64,000 nucleotides of DNA, from contig NZ_SGIU01000002.1 of the NCBI RefSeq assembly GCF_004296335.1, positions 819,882 through 883,881 on the forward strand, in the 5' to 3' direction. Shown here one piece after another: positions 8,198 to 16,093 of this stretch; position 1 is the stretch's first letter; each line of letters begins with the position of its first letter. Under the pieces are notes generated by a model. That model was given only the letters and a program-made list of their open reading frames with translations. It did not search any database and was not told the origin of the DNA. Position numbers and translations under genes: made by a program. The stretch comes from Flagellimonas allohymeniacidonis. GTDB taxonomy: Bacteria; Bacteroidota; Bacteroidia; Flavobacteriales; Flavobacteriaceae.

Positions 8198-8935
8198 TTA
8201 AGAAATCCCTCTCTCCTTTTGAATAGTTTCGTATGCCTTTTGTACTTCCTTGAATTTTTCCTCTGCTCCTTTTTTAATGGCCTCGTTCTCTGTGACCACT
8301 CTATCAGGATGGTATTTCTTTGCCATTTTCCTATATGCCTTCTTCACTTCATCGTCTGAAACCGACTTCTCTATTTCCAAAATCTTATAGGCATTGTCGG
8401 CCGATTTAATGAACATGGCCATGATGCTCTGAAAATCGTATTGTCCTACTTTGAAGTATCGCGCTATTTCTTCCAATTTGCGAATTTCAGCCTCACTTAC
8501 CCTACCATCGGATTGTGCAATACCAAAAAGAAAGTGTAAAAGTTGAAGCCGAACCTCGTAACGTGTTCGTTGGGCCAAATAGGTGGCAATGCGCTGGGCC
8601 GAAATTTCACGCTTTTTAATTACCTCATTGAAGGTGCGGAAAATAGCATTGGCCTTTTCCTTGCCATACGTGCTTAAAAAATATTGGCGAACATAATCAA
8701 GTTCGCGCTGGTTGACTTGCCCATCCGCTTTGATGATAATTGAGCAAAGCGATAACAGGTTCAATTCAAAATCGGCAGGAGATACATTGGGCCTTGCATA
8801 ATCTTGAAAAATGGTGCGGGGATCTCTTTGGCCTCCGCCGACATTATCCAAAAGGCTACCAACGATGAATCCAAGGATTGCGCCCGGAAATCGAAACACC
8901 AAATACCCCAAAAAAGCGGCGAACCATTTGATCAT
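8198..8935 (-). CDS. DjlA-like co-chaperone (TerB domain plus J domain)
   Basis: 245 residues. The N-terminus is a glycine-rich hydrophobic segment ([16 protein letters not shown]) that can anchor it in the membrane. Residues about 55-160 are a TerB-like helical domain (two repeats with [10 protein letters not shown] and [10 protein letters not shown]). The C-terminal 65 residues are a J domain with the HPD signature in KKYHPDRV, which stimulates DnaK. This domain order is that of DjlA, a membrane-bound DnaK partner. A -7 element TATCTTTG sits 18 bases upstream on the minus strand. Confidence 0.9.
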   Translation of the reverse strand: MIKWFAAFLGYLVFRFPGAILGFIVGSLLDNVGGGQRDPRTIFQDYARPNVSPADFELNLLSLCSIIIKADGQVNQRELDYVRQYFLSTYGKEKANAIFRTFNEVIKKREISAQRIATYLAQRTRYEVRLQLLHFLFGIAQSDGRVSEAEIRKLEEIARYFKVGQYDFQSIMAMFIKSADNAYKILEIEKSVSDDEVKKAYRKMAKKYHPDRVVTENEAIKKGAEEKFKEVQKAYETIQKERGIS

Positions 8936-8952
8936 TCAAAAAAAGTAAAGCG

Positions 8953-8960
8953 CAAAGATA
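8953..8960 (-). promoter_or_regulatory. -7 promoter element (TATCTTTG) of the DjlA-like gene
   Basis: Minus-strand TATCTTTG, exact TAnnTTTG match, 17 bases before the ATG at 8935. It is divergent from the element at 9026-9033. Confidence 0.4.
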
Positions 8961-9025
8961 ATCCTTTGCCCAGAACGAAGTCTTTAGGCTTTGTTAAGAG
9001 GTTTAAAAAAAACCGACAAAAGAAG

Positions 9026-9033
9026 TATCTTTG
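9026..9033 (+). promoter_or_regulatory. -7 promoter element (TATCTTTG) of the bacilliredoxin gene
   Basis: Plus-strand TATCTTTG, exact consensus, 16 bases before the ATG at 9050. GTTTA at 9001-9005 lies roughly where the -33 element should be. Confidence 0.45.
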
Positions 9034-9049
9034 AAAGCTAAATAAAAAG

Positions 9050-9466
9050 ATGACTATGTATCCTGAAGAATTGGTTAAACCCATGAGAGCTGACCTGGCT
9101 ACGGCTGGGTTCGAAGAACTATATACCGGTGATGCCGTTGAGAACGCACTGAAAAAAGATGGAACCACTCTTGTCGTGGTGAACTCAGTTTGTGGATGTG
9201 CAGCAGCGAACGCACGGCCAGCAGCAAAATTGAGCCTTCAAAACAGTAAAACACCCAATCATTTGGTTACCGTTTTTGCTGGTGTGGACACGGAAGCAGT
9301 CGACACCGCAAGAAACCACATGGTTCCCTTTCCTCCTTCATCTCCAAGTATGGCCCTGTTCAAGGATGGGGAGTTGGTTCACATGATCGAAAGACATCAT
9401 ATTGAGGGGCGTCCAGCAGAAATGATTGCCGAAAACCTAATGGAAGCCTATAACGAATTCTGCTAG
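9050..9466 (+). CDS. Bacilliredoxin (BrxA/BrxB, YphP family)
   Basis: 138 residues. The opening MYPEELVKPMRADLATAGF, the CGC motif (Cys48-Gly-Cys50) in VNSVCGCAAANARPA and the FPPSSPSMALFKDG and MIERHHIEGR blocks are those of the DUF1094/bacilliredoxin family. These thioredoxin-fold proteins remove bacillithiol from protein thiols in Firmicutes; some Bacteroidota also carry the family. The start could be the ATG at 9050 or the second ATG at 9056, where the family usually begins. It is a single-gene unit with its own promoter element and a strong terminator 25 bases after the stop. Confidence 0.93.
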   Translation: MTMYPEELVKPMRADLATAGFEELYTGDAVENALKKDGTTLVVVNSVCGCAAANARPAAKLSLQNSKTPNHLVTVFAGVDTEAVDTARNHMVPFPPSSPSMALFKDGELVHMIERHHIEGRPAEMIAENLMEAYNEFC

Positions 9467-9490
9467 GCTTTTTTAAAAAATTCGATTTGC

Positions 9491-9523
9491 AACCACCTTT
9501 AAAAAGGTGGTTTTTTTATTTTT
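9491..9523 (+). terminator. Rho-independent terminator after the bacilliredoxin gene
   Basis: Perfect 9-bp stem AACCACCTT/AAGGTGGTT with the 4-base loop TAAA, followed by an uninterrupted T run and a second T run (TTTTTTTATTTTT). It starts 25 bases after the stop codon. Confidence 0.9.
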
Positions 9524-9574
9524 ACCTGTCATCAAGGGTTATTTATCATCGCCCCTAAAATTGACCTTAACCCA

Positions 9575-10318
9575 TTGTTCGTGATAAAACTGCTTGCATA
9601 TCCCTTTACAGTTATCTTCTTCCTTTTTTTCGGATTGACGTTGGTAGTTTTTCATCCGATACAATGGTTTTGTTTAAACGTTATTGGATACGACGCACAT
9701 AAACGAAGCGTAAGCATCCTAAATTGGTTTATCATGCGGTGTACGAACCTGCTCGGAACGCGATATCGATTTGACAATACTCATAATATTCCCACCAATC
9801 GGCCTTTGGTCATAGTCACCAATCACCAAAGCATGTACGACATCCCACCAATAATTTGGTATATGCGAAAGTACCATCCCAAGTTTGTCAGCAAAATTGA
9901 ATTGGGAAAGGGAATTCCCAGTGTTTCCTTTAATTTGAGACATGGAGGTTCTGCTTTGATAAATCGAAAGGATCCCAAGCAATCTATAGAACAACTGGCC
10001 AAACTAGGGGAATATATTGAGGAACATAAGCGTAGTGCCGTCATTTTTCCCGAAGGAACCCGAAGTAGGGACGGAGCCCCGAAGAAATTTAGAACCACTG
10101 GTCTAAAAGTATTAATGGACAAAGCACCCTCAGCCCTTATTGTGCCCATTAGTATTAACAACTCATGGAAGATTCTTCGTTATGGGAAGTTTCCAATGGG
10201 CCTGAGCACTTATATTAAATTCAAGGTGCACCAACCAATCGAAAATCGAGGTAATCCTGACACCTTGATCGAGCAAGTTGAGTCAGTGATTGTTCACGGT
10301 ATAAATCATTCCGTATGA
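9575..10318 (+). CDS. plsC: 1-acyl-sn-glycerol-3-phosphate acyltransferase (PlsC family)
   Basis: 247 residues. An N-terminal transmembrane helix (residues about 5-30) precedes an acyltransferase domain with the HX4D catalytic motif (His84 to Asp89 in NHQSMYDI), the FPEGTRSRDG block at 158-167 that binds glycerol phosphate, and VPISI. The enzyme adds the second acyl chain to lysophosphatidic acid in phospholipid synthesis. There is no ATG: TTG 9575 or GTG 9581 are the candidate starts. The end overlaps the HD-hydrolase gene by 4 bases (ATGA), so the two are translationally coupled. Confidence 0.9.
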   Translation: MFVIKLLAYPFTVIFFLFFGLTLVVFHPIQWFCLNVIGYDAHKRSVSILNWFIMRCTNLLGTRYRFDNTHNIPTNRPLVIVTNHQSMYDIPPIIWYMRKYHPKFVSKIELGKGIPSVSFNLRHGGSALINRKDPKQSIEQLAKLGEYIEEHKRSAVIFPEGTRSRDGAPKKFRTTGLKVLMDKAPSALIVPISINNSWKILRYGKFPMGLSTYIKFKVHQPIENRGNPDTLIEQVESVIVHGINHSV

Positions 10319-10974
10319 GTGATGACCCATTAGTTCAAAAAACCATTGACTTTGTCAAAACCACCCTTCAAGGTGCTGAAGGTGGCCACGATTGGTTTCA
10401 TACCGAGCGTGTTTACAAAACTGCCAAGTTTTTGGCCAAAGAAGAAAACACCGATCAACTTGTTGTGAAATTAGCAGCTTTGCTTCACGATATCGCCGAT
10501 CCAAAATTTCATAATGGAGATGAAACGATTGGTCCTGAAACAGCCAAGAAATTCTTGAAATCTCAGAGTACTTCCTATGAAGTCGTTCAGCATGTGGTGT
10601 CCATCATCAAACACATGTCCTTCAAAAATAGCTTGGGAAGCAATGAAGCAGCTTTCACCTCAGCGGAACTGAAAGTTGTTCAAGATGCTGACCGACTTGA
10701 TGCCATAGGTGCCATTGGTATTGCCCGCACTTTTAACTATGGTGGCTTCAAAAACCGGGAACTCTATAACCCCGATTTGCCCCCCAACCTAAACATGACC
10801 AAGGAGGAGTATAAAAAGTCCTATTCCCCAACAATCAACCATTTTTATGAAAAACTACTTCTCCTAAAGGACAAGATGAACACGGAAACTGGAAAAAAAT
10901 TGGCCGAAGAGCGTCATCAATTTATGCTCAAATTTTTAGATCAATTCTATAAAGAGTGGAATTCAGATATGTAA
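10315..10974 (+). CDS. HD domain phosphohydrolase (YedJ-like)
   Basis: 219 residues. Metal-binding HD residues are visible: HDWFHTERV near residue 25, His58-Asp59 in ALLHDIADPKF, and the distal Asp in VVQDADRLDAIG. The order and length match the small stand-alone HD proteins annotated as YedJ-like, whose physiological substrate is not established. It overlaps plsC by 4 bases, so translation is coupled; whether it acts on lipid or nucleotide phosphates cannot be told from the sequence. Confidence 0.85.
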   Translation: MSDDPLVQKTIDFVKTTLQGAEGGHDWFHTERVYKTAKFLAKEENTDQLVVKLAALLHDIADPKFHNGDETIGPETAKKFLKSQSTSYEVVQHVVSIIKHMSFKNSLGSNEAAFTSAELKVVQDADRLDAIGAIGIARTFNYGGFKNRELYNPDLPPNLNMTKEEYKKSYSPTINHFYEKLLLLKDKMNTETGKKLAEERHQFMLKFLDQFYKEWNSDM

Positions 10975-11086
10975 TTTCCTCGGAACAACCATAAAGCCGA
11001 ATTCTGGTCTTGTTATCCATACCGAAATACTCTTGTCAATACCCTCTTTTTTGTATCTTCAAGCCAACAACTAAACCCACCACCCA

Positions 11087-12511
11087 ATGCAAAGAAGGAA
11101 GTTCCTCAAAAATGCTACTGCAGCCTCCGCAGCCTTTACCATTGTTCCCAGTTATGTTTTAGGAAAGACCCACGTTCCACCCAGTGACACTTTGTATGTT
11201 GCGGCCTTTGGTGTTGGAGGTCGAGGCCGTGGGGTCATCAACGGCTTGACTGGTACGCAGAAGGTCAAATTTGTATCCTTTTGCGATGTGGATGACCGAC
11301 GTGCAGCAGAAACCTATAATCTCTATCCCGATGTAAAACGCTTTAAGGATTTTAGAAAGGTCTATGACGCGCATCTCAATGACATCGATGCTGTAATGGT
11401 CGCTACTCCAGATCATACGCATGCTTCCATAGCGCTTCCGTTTATGAGGGCCAAAAAACATGCCTATGTTGAAAAGCCTTTGACCCATAATATCCACGAG
11501 GCACGCTTGATGACCAAGGTTGCCAAAAAAAATGGGATTGTCACACAAATGGGAAACCAAGGAGCATCAAGCGATGATAGCCGTATTGCCCGTGAGTGGG
11601 TCGAATCGGGAATTATTGGAAAAGTACACACTATTGATTGTTGGACCAATCGTCCAGTATGGCCTCAAGGTGTGCCTGTTCCCACTAGTAAGGAGCGTGT
11701 TCCCAAGGGTTTGGATTGGGACCTCTGGTTAGGGCCCGCTGCCATGCGAGACTATAATTCGGCCTACCTGCCATTTAAATGGCGGGGTTGGTGGGATTTT
11801 GGCACTGGAGCATTGGGCGACATGGGATGTCATATTATGGAAACCCCTTTTAGTATTTTGAATTTAGGTTATCCTACCGAGGCGGAAGCCAGTTGCACCA
11901 CCGTATGGGTTGGCGATTTTGTGGAGGCCGACTATAGTCCTTCTTGTCCTCCCTCCTCCAAAATCCATTTGAAATTCGAGCATCCCGAACATGGGGATAT
12001 TGCGCTAAACTGGTATGATGGTGGATTGAAACCTGACCTGCCTGATGAATTAAAGGATGATGAGACTATTGGTGGCGGTGGTGGCGGAACCGTAATGTAT
12101 GGCGAAAAAGGCATCTTGGTCTGTGACACCTACTCCAGAAATGCTCGCCTATTACCTTCAGAGGTAATGGACCTCTATAAATCTCCAGCACCTAAATACC
12201 CTAGAGTGAAAGACGGTCTGGATGGACATATTGCCAACTTCGTGGAATGTTGTATGAATGGGGGAACCACTTCATCGGATTTTGCCAAAGCTGGACCCCT
12301 CACAGAAACCGTGCTCATGGGTAACCTAGCTGTAAAGGCCTATCAATACAAAGTATTGAAGGAAGGCAAAAATATTGGGGATTGGGCCCCTTACGATTAT
12401 CCTGGACGACGAAAGCTACTTTGGGATGGAGAAAACATGAAAATTACCAACTACGATAAGGCCAATGAATGGGTCACCCGGGAATATCGCCAAGGCTGGG
12501 AGTTGAGTTAA
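11087..12511 (+). CDS. Secreted Gfo/Idh/MocA family oxidoreductase
   Basis: 474 residues. It opens with a Tat-type signal (QRRKFLKNATAASAAFTIVP), typical of periplasmic Gfo/Idh enzymes of Bacteroidota. Then follows a nucleotide-binding domain (AAFGVGGRGRGVINGL, FCDVDDRRA, ATPDHTH, EKPLTHN) and the C-terminal substrate domain (WRGWWDFGTGALGDMGCHI). The family uses NAD(P) to oxidise or reduce sugars and inositols; the substrate is not predictable here. The Tat route fits export with the cofactor already bound. The next gene, a secreted unknown, starts 10 bases later. Confidence 0.92.
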   Translation: MQRRKFLKNATAASAAFTIVPSYVLGKTHVPPSDTLYVAAFGVGGRGRGVINGLTGTQKVKFVSFCDVDDRRAAETYNLYPDVKRFKDFRKVYDAHLNDIDAVMVATPDHTHASIALPFMRAKKHAYVEKPLTHNIHEARLMTKVAKKNGIVTQMGNQGASSDDSRIAREWVESGIIGKVHTIDCWTNRPVWPQGVPVPTSKERVPKGLDWDLWLGPAAMRDYNSAYLPFKWRGWWDFGTGALGDMGCHIMETPFSILNLGYPTEAEASCTTVWVGDFVEADYSPSCPPSSKIHLKFEHPEHGDIALNWYDGGLKPDLPDELKDDETIGGGGGGTVMYGEKGILVCDTYSRNARLLPSEVMDLYKSPAPKYPRVKDGLDGHIANFVECCMNGGTTSSDFAKAGPLTETVLMGNLAVKAYQYKVLKEGKNIGDWAPYDYPGRRKLLWDGENMKITNYDKANEWVTREYRQGWELS

Positions 12512-12521
12512 AAGCAATTTC

Positions 12522-13094
12522 ATGAAATACTTAGGAATGCGATATTTTTTGGTGCTTTTTTTTCTGTTGTTTTTCTGCTTGGGCCATTCACAAAAAAGAG
12601 AGTCAATCATCCATTTTAGAAATGGTGAACAAAAAAAATGTTTGGCCACAATGCGAAAAGGGAAGATTATAGTTTTCCATGAAAACGGGAAGAAAGAAAA
12701 GCTTGATCATCGGACGGTTTCAAAAATAGAATATGGGTCTGTATGGGGCACTGGAATCTTTTATTATAAGATTCAAAAAGGTTATAGCGGTGTGATGTTA
12801 ATTGAGTTGATAAAGGCAGGGGCCGTTAATCTTTACGGCGTTTACATACATCAGACTTCGTTTGATGGAGTTTCGTCGGGAGGCAATATGCTTTATTATT
12901 TAGGCAAGGAAAACGAGGGTACCCTCACTAATTTTGAGAGGCCCCAACAGTATGGTCAAACTTGGTTCGAAACCTATGCCAAAGAGTTTTTTGCCGATTG
13001 TGGTCCGGTGCTCCAAAAAATTGAAAGGAAGGAATTTAGGAGACTTGATTTGCCCGAAATAGCTGAATACTATAATTCCACCTGTGGAAATTGA
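12522..13094 (+). CDS. Secreted protein of unknown function
   Basis: 190 residues with an N-terminal signal peptide (YFLVLFFLLFFCLGHSQ, cleaved about residue 23). The mature part has a FRNGEQKKC...HRTVSKIEYG segment of the kind found in small secreted Bacteroidota proteins that describe how a parameter is stored or displayed, but I cannot assign a family. It contains three cysteines in the mature part that could form disulfides. Start could be the ATG at 12522 or the one at 12537. It is probably co-transcribed with the Gfo/Idh gene. Confidence 0.7.
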   Translation: MKYLGMRYFLVLFFLLFFCLGHSQKRESIIHFRNGEQKKCLATMRKGKIIVFHENGKKEKLDHRTVSKIEYGSVWGTGIFYYKIQKGYSGVMLIELIKAGAVNLYGVYIHQTSFDGVSSGGNMLYYLGKENEGTLTNFERPQQYGQTWFETYAKEFFADCGPVLQKIERKEFRRLDLPEIAEYYNSTCGN

Positions 13095-13138
13095 ATTCCA
13101 GGTCTTCCTGTTTCACAACTTATGGTGAGAACATAATC

Positions 13139-14380
13139 CTAGGAAATCTTTCTTTCCAAATATCGCTTGACCAGCTCATTTTCGGAATGGTCAATGGCCC
13201 TGATCAATGTCTCCATATAGGCCTTGTCCCCTAGTTCCTTGAATAGCTCGGCCTTAATGGCATAAAAAAGTCCTGATGTTTCAAAATTGAATTTCGTTTC
13301 CAGCTCCATCAAGGCTTTCAGGGCTTCCTTAGCTCCATAAACTTTTTGATGGGCGACAATCCGATTTAAGGCCACCATGGGGGAATAGTGCTGTTTCAAT
13401 TGTGCATCATAGAGGTATAAAATACTTTTCCAGTCGGTTTCTTCAAAGGTCTTCGCAATACAGTGATAGTAGGATCGTGCAGCCTCCAAATGGTATTGGG
13501 ATGGTGAATTTTCCACGGTATCCGACTTCTTCAAGTATTCGACACCAATATTTATCAATTCTTGGTTGTATTTGGAGCGGTCATGGTGTTCCAAGGAAAC
13601 AAGCTCACCCTGATCATCAATGCGGGCATCAAAACGTGAAGCATGAAAACACATTAAAGCAATTAAAGCCTCAAGATTGGGGTGCTTGCAATATTTGTTT
13701 TCACGAAGTAATAAGGCCAATCGCAAAGCTTCATGACAAATGTCTCTTTTTAGCACCTGAGCTCCGGTGGTAGCGGCATATCCTTCAGAAAACAGAAGGT
13801 AAACTACCCTCAATACCTGGAACAGCCTGGATTGTAATCCCATCTGAACGGGGACCTTCAAGAATTGAACCTTTTCTCGAAACTGTTTTTTCGCCCTAGT
13901 GAAGGATTTGGCTACTGCCTCCTCCTTTTTTAGCAGTGCATCGGCCAACTCCTTGTTGCTGAACCCTCCGATAAGTTTCAAACTCAAAATAATTTGATGC
14001 TCTTGGGAAAGGGAGGGATGACAGCAAGCAAAAATCATGTTCAGCTGACTGTCTTGAATGTGATTATCTAAGTTGACCTCATTTTCACTGTTGGTTTCCT
14101 TTTGTGGGATGGGTCCATCCCCGAGCAAACTAGATTTTTTGTCACGCCTTAAAACATCTATCAATCGATTTTGGGCAACACGGAACAACCATGCCGTCGG
14201 ATTATCGGGAATTGTTTGATATCCCCATACTTGCATTGCTTTTAGAAAGGTGTCTTGCGCCGCATCCTCAATCTGCTCCAAATTCGAAATTCCATATTTC
14301 CCGGTGAGCAAGGCAATCAACTTGCCATATTCATTTCGGAACAAGTGGTCTAAAGTATGGTCTATTTCCTTTGCTGACAT
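13139..14380 (-). CDS. ECF sigma factor of the ECF42 type with C-terminal TPR-like extension
   Basis: 413 residues. The first 190 are sigma-70 region 2 (AEDAAQDTF-like block IEDAAQDTFLKAMQVW, WLFRVAQNRLIDVLRR) and region 4 (LSLKLIGGFSNKELADALLKKEEAVAKSFTRAKKQFRE). The remaining 220 form a helical extension (LLFSEGYAA, HYSPMVALNRIVA, AIKAELFKELGDK). This architecture, together with a YCII-domain gene next door, is the signature of ECF42 sigma factors, which lack a classic anti-sigma factor and are thought to be controlled by their C-terminal domain. The partner gene starts 88 bases upstream in the same direction. Confidence 0.9.
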   Translation of the reverse strand: MSAKEIDHTLDHLFRNEYGKLIALLTGKYGISNLEQIEDAAQDTFLKAMQVWGYQTIPDNPTAWLFRVAQNRLIDVLRRDKKSSLLGDGPIPQKETNSENEVNLDNHIQDSQLNMIFACCHPSLSQEHQIILSLKLIGGFSNKELADALLKKEEAVAKSFTRAKKQFREKVQFLKVPVQMGLQSRLFQVLRVVYLLFSEGYAATTGAQVLKRDICHEALRLALLLRENKYCKHPNLEALIALMCFHASRFDARIDDQGELVSLEHHDRSKYNQELINIGVEYLKKSDTVENSPSQYHLEAARSYYHCIAKTFEETDWKSILYLYDAQLKQHYSPMVALNRIVAHQKVYGAKEALKALMELETKFNFETSGLFYAIKAELFKELGDKAYMETLIRAIDHSENELVKRYLERKIS

Positions 14381-14468
14381 TTGGGTTGGTCTATAAATCT
14401 GGTAGGGCTACGGGTTTCCATTCAAAACTAAAATCCCCTAGCCCCGACTTGTTTTTGAGGTAGTAATA

Positions 14469-14846
14469 TCAAACATATTCCCCTAGGTCCATGATTTGTC
14501 TTACCTCCACAAAACTTCCATCATAATCAAATATGGGACATCCTTTTGATATTTCGGTGGCTTCATCCAAACTGCCCGCGGATATGATCAAATAGCCTCC
14601 AACAAACTCGGCTCCTTCGGCATAGGGACCATTGGTGACCAATTCTCCTCGATTATGAACTACTTTTCCATTCTCTGCCAATGGGAGACCGTCCAAGAGA
14701 TGGCCCTTTTCTTTGAGGCCTCCCATCCACTTTCCCCACTCTTCCATATGGGCTTGCTTCTCTTCTTGTGATAATTTTTGAAAGGCTTTTTCCCCTCCTC
14801 TAAACAAATACAAAAAATTACTCATTGGTTTACTTTTTGAGTCCAT
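14469..14846 (-). CDS. YCII-related (DGPF-type) protein
   Basis: 125 residues with the YCII/DGPF pattern: FLYLFRGGE near the start, the basic/acidic helix EWGKWMGGLKEKGHLLDG, TNGPYAEGAEFVGGYLII (the DGPF-equivalent strand) and VEVRQIMDL at the end. These small ferredoxin-fold proteins are conserved next to ECF42 sigma factors, as here, and are the usual targets of that sigma factor. The family normally starts near the second ATG (14825, MSNFLYLF), so the first seven codons may not be translated. Confidence 0.85.
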   Translation of the reverse strand: MDSKSKPMSNFLYLFRGGEKAFQKLSQEEKQAHMEEWGKWMGGLKEKGHLLDGLPLAENGKVVHNRGELVTNGPYAEGAEFVGGYLIISAGSLDEATEISKGCPIFDYDGSFVEVRQIMDLGEYV

Positions 14847-14925
14847 TCAAACTGGACTGGTTACACTTTATTTTCACCTTTAGGACGAAAAGAAAAGAGT
14901 CCATTGGACAGTTCTCTAAATTTAT

Positions 14926-15999
14926 TTAAAATAATCTCATTTGTCCATCCTTAAATTGCCGATGCAAATCCTTACGCAAGGCAGGAAACTTCTTATCCTT
15001 GAAATAGCGTTGTTTAGCCAACTTTGCCATGTCATGTATCTGCTTCGCCACCTGGCCTTCTCCCCTGTTTCTGACACCAAACCGGCTGTCATTGATTGAT
15101 CCTCCATGACATTCTTGAATCAGGTGCAATACTTTTTCAGCCCTATCGGGAAGGGCTTTGCGTATCCAATCTGTAAAAATTTGCCCAATGGCACCATTCA
15201 AACGAACCACAGTAAACCCGAAAGAAAGGGCTCCATGGTCAGCGACCGCTTTGGACAATTTTAGCAGTTCGTGACTATTGATACCTGGAATCATCGGTGC
15301 CAACATGGCATTGACAGGAATTTTGTTTTCGGAAAGCATTTTAATTGTCTTCAACCTTTTTTGAATGGAAGCTGTTCTCGGTTCCAAAACCCTACGCGTT
15401 TTTTCCGATAGGGAAGTTACCGAGATGTTGACACCAACCAATTGATGTTGAGTAAGCTCACTAAGAAGGTCCAAGTCCCTAAGAATCAAGGCGTTTTTTG
15501 TGATGATACCGACCGGATGACGATACTTCAAAAATATTTCAAGGCATTTTCGGGTAATTTCAAACTTCTTCTCAGCGGGTTGATAACAATCCGTGTTACC
15601 AGAAAGCACAATGGTCTCTGCCTTCCAGCTTTTGCTTTTCAATTTTGCTTCCAATAATGCTGGGGCTTGCTTTTTGACCAGAATTTTTCTTTCAAAATCG
15701 AGACCAGCGCTATAGCCCCAGTACTCATGGGCATTACGTGCATAGCAATAAACACAACCGTGTTCACAGCCTTGATAAGGATTCATGGAATACATCATCC
15801 CAACATCGGGACTATCGACCTTATTGACAATGGTTTTAGGGAATACGGGTATATATTCCGTTTTATTGCTATCAGGATTTTCACCTTCAATTCTGCAAAA
15901 TTCCATGAAGTCTTCACGCATTTCATAAACATGGCGAAGAAATCGATTTGGGACATTTTGCTGTGCACCCCGTCCTTTCTGTAGGTTTTTTTGGTTCAA
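14926..15999 (-). CDS. PA0069/Rv2578c-family radical SAM protein
   Basis: 357 residues. The 4Fe-4S cluster cysteines are Cys78, Cys82 and Cys85 (CEHGCVYC), the C-x3-C-x2-C motif of radical SAM enzymes. GRGAQQNVPNRF at the N-terminus, VLSGNTDCYQPAEKK, ITKNALILRDLDLL and VTSLSEKTRRVLEPR are the blocks of the SplB-like PA0069 family, whose substrate is unknown. Translation begins at TTG 15999 because the conserved KGRGAQ segment follows and no earlier ATG exists. A 42-base palindrome wraps the likely promoter just upstream (16003-16044). Confidence 0.88.
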   Translation of the reverse strand: MNQKNLQKGRGAQQNVPNRFLRHVYEMREDFMEFCRIEGENPDSNKTEYIPVFPKTIVNKVDSPDVGMMYSMNPYQGCEHGCVYCYARNAHEYWGYSAGLDFERKILVKKQAPALLEAKLKSKSWKAETIVLSGNTDCYQPAEKKFEITRKCLEIFLKYRHPVGIITKNALILRDLDLLSELTQHQLVGVNISVTSLSEKTRRVLEPRTASIQKRLKTIKMLSENKIPVNAMLAPMIPGINSHELLKLSKAVADHGALSFGFTVVRLNGAIGQIFTDWIRKALPDRAEKVLHLIQECHGGSINDSRFGVRNRGEGQVAKQIHDMAKLAKQRYFKDKKFPALRKDLHRQFKDGQMRLF

Positions 16000-16002
16000 A
16001 AG

Positions 16003-16044
16003 AATATTGGATTTATTCCAAATTTATGGAAATAATCCAATATT
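16003..16044 (-). promoter_or_regulatory. Palindromic operator around the radical SAM promoter
   Basis: AATATTGGATTTATTCC (16003-16019) and GGAAATAATCCAATATT (16028-16044) are inverted copies matching at 15 of 17 positions, with an 8-base centre. The minus-strand -7 element TAAATTTG (plus-strand 16019-16026) lies in the centre. A dimeric regulator bound here would cover the promoter. The arms end 3 bases before the TTG start codon. Confidence 0.5.
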
Positions 16045-16093
16045 AGTGATGTGACTTATGTTAAAGTGGAAGGCGTTCTGAAAATTAAAGTGG

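Noticed and set aside
14887..14917. Short stem GTCC-AAT-GGAC after the radical SAM gene as a terminator
   Set aside because: The stem is about 4 bp and the following T run is broken, too weak to call.
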